The notes beneath the pieces were generated by a model that was not told the DNA's origin, ran no database searches, and was given only the letters and a program-made list of their open reading frames with translations. Source: Paenibacillus ihumii (GTDB lineage: Bacteria; Bacillota; Bacilli; Paenibacillales; Paenibacillaceae). Taken from it: a stretch of DNA of 64,000 nt. The stretch lies in NCBI RefSeq assembly GCF_001403875.1, contig NZ_LN884299.1:3262547-3326546 (forward strand), written 5' to 3'. Positions 59,312 through 64,000 of this stretch are shown one piece after another. Numbering within the stretch: position 1 is the first letter of the stretch; every line of letters begins with the position of its first letter. A program made the position numbers and the translations under genes.

Positions 59312-61432
59312 TTACCCGGCAATGTGGGTAAGGAAGCGCCGCTCGAATAGGCCGGCAGGCAGCGGCTTGCTGAACAAATACCCCTGCCCTTCATGACAAT
59401 TCTGGAGCCTGAGGAACTCCAGCTGCTCAGTGTTTTCTACTCCTTCCGCCGTTACCTTCAGCTTCAAATGATGGGCCATCATGGCGATCGTAGAGACGAT
59501 AGCTGCGCCGTTCCCGTCAAGCAGAACCTCTTGGACGAAGGAACGGTCAATTTTGAGGCGGTCGATCGGCAGCGTCTTCAAATAATATAGCGAGCTGTAG
59601 CCTGTACCGAAATCGTCGATACTGATATGAACCCCCAGCCGCTTCAGTCTCTGCAGCTGATCAAATGCCGTATCGATGTCAAATGTCATGCTTTCGGTAA
59701 CCTCCAGCTCCAAATATTTCGCTTCCAGCCCTACCTCTCGCAGGATGCTGTCGACTTTATCGACCAGATTGCATTGGCGAAATTGCCGCATGGACAGGTT
59801 GACAGACACGCATAAGGGAGCATAGCCTTCATCCTGCCACTTCTTGTTATAGCGGCATGCCGTCCGGAGCACCCATTCCCCCAGCGGAACGATCAGTCCG
59901 CTATCCTCGGCGATCGGGATGAACTCCCCTGGCGACAGCAATCCCCTGCGCGGGTGATTCCAGCGAACCAGCGCTTCCATGCCGACTACGCAGCCGGAGT
60001 CCAGGCTGACCTGAGGCTGAAACTCAAGAAAAAATTCGTCCCGCTCCAGCCCTTTTCTCATATCGTTCTCAAGCTCTACCCTAGAGTGGGTTTGATTCTT
60101 TATAGCGGCCGTATAGCGCATGAATTCCAGCCCCTGCTCCTTGCCGTTATGAACCGCCATATCCGCGTGCTGAATGATTTGGTCTACACTTTGGCCATCC
60201 AACGGATAAATGGACAGCCCCATGCTCAGGGAAATATGGTATTCCGTCCCCTCTATCGTGACCGCGGGATGAATGGATTTAAGCAGCTGCTGGGCCCGAA
60301 TCTCAATCGCGCGGGGATCGGAGTACTCCGGTATCGTAATTGCAAATTCGTCCTCGCCCAAGCGGTAGACGCCTTCCTCCGGCAAGCAGCGCCGGCTTAA
60401 ACGGGCTCCTACATCGGTTAGCAGCTGATCGCCGGCCCGGTATCCGAACGAATCATTGATCGCCTTGAAGCGGTTGATGTTGATCACGGCTACCCCCGTA
60501 TAAAGCCCCGACCGGCCTTCAGGTGCCAAGTGAAAGGCCAGCTGCTCCTTCAATCGGCGGATATTAGGCAGACTCGTTAAATCATCATGGTAGGCCATAT
60601 GCATCATTTGTGCCTCCGCAAGCTGCTGCCCGCGGAACGGTTCTTCAATCGTCAGGCGATAGACGCCCTTCAACACATAATAATAGGAGAGGCCCATAAA
60701 GCATTCGCCAGCGATATGAGCAATCCCCTTCCCGAACGGATCGGCAGCGGTCAATAAAATATGTCCGATCATCATAAACAAAAGCGCACAGACGACCGTT
60801 AGCGCCGCAGGCGGACGCTCCTGGCGATGCCTGTACAGAATTGCGAAAATGCCGAGGGCATACAGAAACGGAACCCCGATCCATACAGCCTGCTTAGTCG
60901 TTCCGAGCGCCTGCCCGCCCAGCAAGTCGGCGAGCTGGAACTGATATTTGTACAACAGCAGGATCACGGCCACGAGCAGCACCGCTGCTCCAGTGAATGC
61001 CGCTGCTTTATGGCGTACGGTCACCTGCTTGTCCGGCAAGCTGAAAATGAACAGCATCCCCGCAGCTCCAGCCATATGGGACAGCAGCAGAAACCATACG
61101 GAAAGCGTATGACCCGGCATGAAGCCAAACAAGGGTACACCGCTAAAGGCGGCGATATGCAGCACATCCAGGGTGCCTACGATAACAAATAGCACGGCAG
61201 AGTAGAGACGCTGCCTGGACAGCTTGTCCTTGAACAGCATCCAGCCCTGGGCAAACACCGCAAAGGCAACCGCTCCATACATCAGCGCTGCCAGCAGGTA
61301 CATCGCCTCGCGTACAGGATTGGAAAATACAGGAAAATCGATACTTGAAGAAAAATAGATGATGCCCAGCATAGCAAGCAGGCCAAGCGTCCCCATGACG
61401 ATTGTTGCTTTCTCTTCTTTCCTGATTCGCAT
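59312..61432 (-). CDS. MASE3-like membrane GGDEF-EAL protein (c-di-GMP phosphodiesterase with degenerate GGDEF)
   Basis: The 706-residue protein has about eight N-terminal transmembrane helices (residues about 10-250), resembling a MASE3 sensor (LDVLHIAAFSGVPLFG). A GGDEF domain follows (LTSLPNIRRLKEQL, then the site RLGEDEF at about residue 359) and then an EAL domain. The EAL domain keeps MEALVRWNHP, SVNLSMRQF, LEVTESM, the DDFGTGYSSL loop 6 and LKIDRSFV, so c-di-GMP hydrolysis is likely. The GGDEF site has Glu in place of the second Gly (GEDEF), so cyclase activity is doubtful. It may sense GTP. The ATG at 61432 has GGGGG nine bases upstream. Confidence 0.88.
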   Translation of the reverse strand: MRIRKEEKATIVMGTLGLLAMLGIIYFSSSIDFPVFSNPVREAMYLLAALMYGAVAFAVFAQGWMLFKDKLSRQRLYSAVLFVIVGTLDVLHIAAFSGVPLFGFMPGHTLSVWFLLLSHMAGAAGMLFIFSLPDKQVTVRHKAAAFTGAAVLLVAVILLLYKYQFQLADLLGGQALGTTKQAVWIGVPFLYALGIFAILYRHRQERPPAALTVVCALLFMMIGHILLTAADPFGKGIAHIAGECFMGLSYYYVLKGVYRLTIEEPFRGQQLAEAQMMHMAYHDDLTSLPNIRRLKEQLAFHLAPEGRSGLYTGVAVININRFKAINDSFGYRAGDQLLTDVGARLSRRCLPEEGVYRLGEDEFAITIPEYSDPRAIEIRAQQLLKSIHPAVTIEGTEYHISLSMGLSIYPLDGQSVDQIIQHADMAVHNGKEQGLEFMRYTAAIKNQTHSRVELENDMRKGLERDEFFLEFQPQVSLDSGCVVGMEALVRWNHPRRGLLSPGEFIPIAEDSGLIVPLGEWVLRTACRYNKKWQDEGYAPLCVSVNLSMRQFRQCNLVDKVDSILREVGLEAKYLELEVTESMTFDIDTAFDQLQRLKRLGVHISIDDFGTGYSSLYYLKTLPIDRLKIDRSFVQEVLLDGNGAAIVSTIAMMAHHLKLKVTAEGVENTEQLEFLRLQNCHEGQGYLFSKPLPAGLFERRFLTHIAG

Positions 61433-61617
61433 AATGTTCAACCCCCGGAAATGGTAAAATGCGGCGCCCAGTCATGGTGCGTATAACAATACTAGGTATA
61501 TCCCGATGGTTATTTAAATAAAGGGTGAGTAACGGAACCCTGGATTAAAACAAAAAATCGTTTTGAATTAAAATTATTCAACATTTTTTGTCGATTTTCC
61601 TGCTTCTCTCCAAAAAA

Positions 61618-61645
61618 AGCACCACGGCCGTTTGACCATGGCGCT
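61618..61645 (-). terminator. Terminator of the aldolase gene
   Basis: AGCACCA pairs with TGGCGCT (one wobble) around an inner GG/CC. Seven T follow on the minus strand, 14 bases after the stop codon. Confidence 0.7.
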
Positions 61646-61658
61646 CATTGCGCTGACC

Positions 61659-62621
61659 TTATTGTTTTTTCTCGAAGCTCACTTCAGGCGTTGTAAGCTT
61701 ATCATAGAACTCTACTGCTTTATCCTTATCCGCCGATGCGCGCAAAGCCATCGCGGAACGCGGATGCTCATCCAGAGTCCCGGTTATCATGTAAGGGATC
61801 AGGTAGCCCCACTCTTCCTTCTCGCGAAGCGGGATCATCAGCTCCTCCAGCACCTCGAGCACAGGACGAAGATTGTATTTCGTATTCTTCAGGTGGGTGA
61901 CCAGCAGCTCCGTAGGACAGTTCCCCGCCGCGCGGCCCATGCCGTATACAGAGGCATCTAGCAGTTCAACGCCAAGATCGGCCGCTACCAGCGTATTGGA
62001 AAATGCAAGCTGCATATTGTTATGCGTGTGCACGCCCAAGCGCTTATTCGGCAGATGCGTCTTGAATTTGTTTACCAGATGCTCCATGTCCTTGTAATCC
62101 AGGCTTCCGTAGGAATCTACAATGTAAACTACGTCCACAACACTTTCTTTGATCATTTCGAACGCCTCAAGCAGCTCGTGCTCCATTACGTTGGATAATG
62201 CCATAATATTGATCGTCGTCTCGTAGCCGCGGTCATGAAATGTCTGCACCAACTGCAGCGCCTTGTCCACATCCTTTACGTAGCAGGCTACCCGAATCAG
62301 GTCGAGCAGGCTCTCGCTGCGCGGCAGAATATCATTCTCGTCCACGCGTCCGATATCCACGAGAGCGGAAAGCTTAGTTTGGCCCTTCTGCGGAATGACC
62401 TTGCGGAGGAATTCATCATCGAGAAAACGCCAAGGTCCGGCCTCGTCTGCCCCCTTAAGCAGCTTTGGAGAGTTCTTATATCCGATTTCCATATAATCAA
62501 CACCAGCTTCGTTAAGCCCGGCATAGAGCTTCTGCACAAATTCTACGCTGAAATCCCAATTGTTGACTAAGCCGCCGTCACGAATGGTGCAATCTACGAT
62601 CTTGCTCTGATTCACTTTCAT
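61659..62621 (-). CDS. DRE-TIM metallolyase (HMG-CoA lyase/4-hydroxy-2-oxovalerate aldolase-like)
   Basis: The 320-residue TIM-barrel protein has the DRE-type opening IVDCTIRDGGLVNNW with Asp and Arg for catalysis. It also has DYMEIGYKNSPKLL, VVYIVDSYGSLDYKDM, the metal-binding LGVHTHNNMQLAFSNTLVA, and DASVYGMGRAAGNCPTELLV. The family includes 4-hydroxy-2-oxovalerate aldolase, HMG-CoA lyase and 2-isopropylmalate synthase. No dehydrogenase partner (acylating aldehyde dehydrogenase) is near, so the aldolase substrate is open. It is a single gene with its own promoter and terminator. Confidence 0.8.
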   Translation of the reverse strand: MKVNQSKIVDCTIRDGGLVNNWDFSVEFVQKLYAGLNEAGVDYMEIGYKNSPKLLKGADEAGPWRFLDDEFLRKVIPQKGQTKLSALVDIGRVDENDILPRSESLLDLIRVACYVKDVDKALQLVQTFHDRGYETTINIMALSNVMEHELLEAFEMIKESVVDVVYIVDSYGSLDYKDMEHLVNKFKTHLPNKRLGVHTHNNMQLAFSNTLVAADLGVELLDASVYGMGRAAGNCPTELLVTHLKNTKYNLRPVLEVLEELMIPLREKEEWGYLIPYMITGTLDEHPRSAMALRASADKDKAVEFYDKLTTPEVSFEKKQ

Positions 62622-62656
62622 CTTACCGATTCCCTTCGTCTTATGTTTTACTATCC

Positions 62657-62686
62657 ATCTTACTTTAATGGGATTAAAAATGTAAA
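62657..62686 (-). promoter_or_regulatory. Sigma-A promoter of the aldolase gene
   Basis: On the minus strand TTTACA (62686-62681), 18 bases and TAAGAT (62662-62657) lie about 35 bases before the start codon. Confidence 0.6.
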
Positions 62687-62768
62687 GTAATTATTATGAT
62701 GAACTTAGTCACGGGGATAGAAAATACCGGACACAGACGATTGAGCACATATTGAAACAGGCAAAAAA

Positions 62769-62781
62769 GGCGCCTTGCGCC
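62769..62781 (-). terminator. Terminator after the sensor kinase gene
   Basis: The short GC-rich stem GGCGC/GCGCC is followed by TTTTTTG on the minus strand. It lies about 110 bases after the kinase stop codon. Confidence 0.6.
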
Positions 62782-62892
62782 TCCTGCCTTCAATACATTT
62801 CTCTCAGCAGGCTGCAATCCTTCACAGCACCTTCCTTGAGCGAATTCTGATATTCAATTCCTCCTCCGGAGATCTGCATCTTAAAGCGGGTC

Positions 62893-64000
62893 TCACGAAG
62901 ATTTCATCATGTTAAGCGATACTATTGGAAGCGCTATTACAAAAACTGTCCCGATCCCTTTCATACTATCGACAGAAATATTTCCTTTGTGATTTCTGAT
63001 GATCCGATAGCTTACGGACAGGCCAAGTCCGGTTCCCTTCTCTTTGGTCGTAAAAAAAGGATCGAACAAACGGCTTAGCAAGCCTTTATCCATGCCATTC
63101 CCGTTATCCTGTATTGAAATATGGACGTAATTATCTACAAGCTTCGCACCTAGATGTATGGTTCCATTATGAACTGAATTGCTGACCTCCTCAATGGCGT
63201 CCATCGCATTCTTGATGATGTTGAGCAGAACCTGCTTGATCTGCTTCACGTCAATGGATACGTACATTTCTATATCCGCAACCTCCAAATGGATTTCGCA
63301 GCCCTTCATCAATGCCTCGCTCTCGGTTAGCAGCACTACCTCCTTTAATAAGGAAGACACGCTGATCACGCTCTTCTGGGGAGCCGACGGCTTAGAGGAA
63401 TTCAGAAATTCATGAATAATATCATTAGCCCGGTCGATTTCGGTTAGGATGATTCGGGCATATTCATCGCGGCCAAGCTGAATGAGATGCGGACGCAGGA
63501 GCTGAATGAATCCTCGGATCGCCGTTAAGGGATTGCGGATTTCATGGGCGATCGCCGCGGATATTTTGCCGAGCATGGCAAGCTTGTCGTTCTGATAAGC
63601 CGTCTGCTCGATTTGCTTGTAATCTGATACATCCTTTACGCTAAGCAAATAGTCTCCATCCATCTGATCTCCATAAGTAATGGTAATCAGCCAATGGCGA
63701 CCGTACTCGTCAATGAGCTCGTGATATTTTTTGCGGTGAAAAATAGCCTCCCTGTATATTCGTAAAATCCTCCGCTTCTTGAAACGGCTAAGGTGAGGAT
63801 GCCGCAGCATTTGCAGCAAGTTGCAGCCGATCAGTGACTGGCGCGGCATCTCCATAAGCTTGGCCATCTGCACATTAATAAAAGTTAGCACGCCTTCACT
63901 ATCAAACAGTATAATTCCGCTATCGAGATTTTCTAGAACATTCTCATACTTGTTCTTGACCAGCTGCGTCGATTGAAATGCCTTGACAGACTGCAGCAAA
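62893..64000 (-). CDS. PAS-domain sensor histidine kinase (sporulation/Kin type), 5' end beyond window
   Basis: The visible 368 residues hold a PAS domain (YENVLENLDSGIILFDSEGVLTFINVQMAKLMEM), a DHp helix with the phospho-His (KISAAIAHEIRNPLTAIRGFIQLLRP) and an ATPase domain. The ATPase boxes are N box KQVLLNIIKNAMDAI, G1 IQDNGNGMD, F box LFDPFFTTKEKGTGLGL and G2. The arrangement fits the KinA-E family that feeds the Spo0A phosphorelay, though ResE- or AtoS-like kinases are similar. The frame runs open to the window edge, so the sensor domain and start codon are outside. No response regulator lies next to it. Confidence 0.85.
   Translation of the reverse strand, partial: LLQSVKAFQSTQLVKNKYENVLENLDSGIILFDSEGVLTFINVQMAKLMEMPRQSLIGCNLLQMLRHPHLSRFKKRRILRIYREAIFHRKKYHELIDEYGRHWLITITYGDQMDGDYLLSVKDVSDYKQIEQTAYQNDKLAMLGKISAAIAHEIRNPLTAIRGFIQLLRPHLIQLGRDEYARIILTEIDRANDIIHEFLNSSKPSAPQKSVISVSSLLKEVVLLTESEALMKGCEIHLEVADIEMYVSIDVKQIKQVLLNIIKNAMDAIEEVSNSVHNGTIHLGAKLVDNYVHISIQDNGNGMDKGLLSRLFDPFFTTKEKGTGLGLSVSYRIIRNHKGNISVDSMKGIGTVFVIALPIVSLNMMKSS

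Noticed and set aside
62794-62880. 29-residue minus-strand ORF (MQISGGGIEYQNS...) after the kinase gene
   Set aside because: It lacks a ribosome site at the ATG. It could be the end of a decayed gene, but nothing in the surrounding sequence supports that.

Overview
The window looks like chromosomal DNA from a Paenibacillus-type, spore-forming member of the Bacillota. The evidence is the gene content (YtxC, Spo0E-like, CotF-like and SASP-like proteins, AbrB, LiaFSR, YpcP, YwbE), strong AGGAGG-type ribosome sites with many TTG and GTG starts, sigma-A promoters, T-box and SAM-I leaders, and a moderate GC content. Most genes lie on the minus strand. Function calls rest on reading protein motifs and gene order; no database search was possible.

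Layout. 1-370 is a fragment of a flavoprotein gene joined to the rest of the window by an inverted pair of Tn5 mosaic-end sequences, which looks like a library or assembly artefact. 369-3.9 kb holds an odd PLP-fold protein and a coiled-coil/phosphodiester-glycosidase pair. 3.9-6.7 kb holds abrB, an acetyltransferase, trmL and serC. 6.7-15.4 kb is a carbohydrate locus: a mutarotase-like protein, a GH94 disaccharide phosphorylase, an ABC importer (two permeases and a lipoprotein) and a divergent LacI regulator. Matching palindromes sit just downstream of both divergent promoters. 15.5-20.1 kb holds DAHP synthase, ispH and a two-component system; 20.2-24.7 kb holds htrA and liaFSR, forming an envelope-stress block. 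24.9-30.4 kb holds a small SASP-like gene, a 3D-domain protein, thrS behind a threonine T-box, ytxC and mqnC. 30.6-34.3 kb is the SAM-I-controlled metA-metI-metC operon. 34.4-39.9 kb holds corA with a long leader and small ORF, an HRDC protein altered by an 86-bp tandem duplication, a DUF3055 gene, a second phosphodiester glycosidase, ypcP and an ArsC-like gene. 40-44.7 kb holds an RluA-type pseudouridine synthase, a cobalamin adenosyltransferase, a Spo0E-like gene, an aminotransferase/Lrp pair and two spore-coat-like genes. 44.8-53.6 kb holds a DAO-type oxidoreductase, an MFS transporter, the mutS2-DUF350 cluster, a holin-like protein, a CuA-site lipoprotein and a ZapA with a very long coiled coil. 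53.6-57.7 kb is pheST behind a T-box. 57.8-64 kb holds ywbE, a stress protein, tRNA-Gly and tRNA-Pro, a GGDEF/EAL protein, an aldolase and a sporulation-type kinase cut by the window edge.

Most of the window is ordinary core genome. The points most worth a second look are the mosaic-end junction, the PLP-fold protein that lacks its lysine and carries a large hydrophilic insertion, the frame-changing tandem duplication, the corA leader with its small ORF, the two-site LacI switch, the 11-bp-phased repeats in the htrA promoter, and several unlisted small membrane ORFs with good ribosome sites. I saw no convincing phage, CRISPR array, insertion sequence or defence system.
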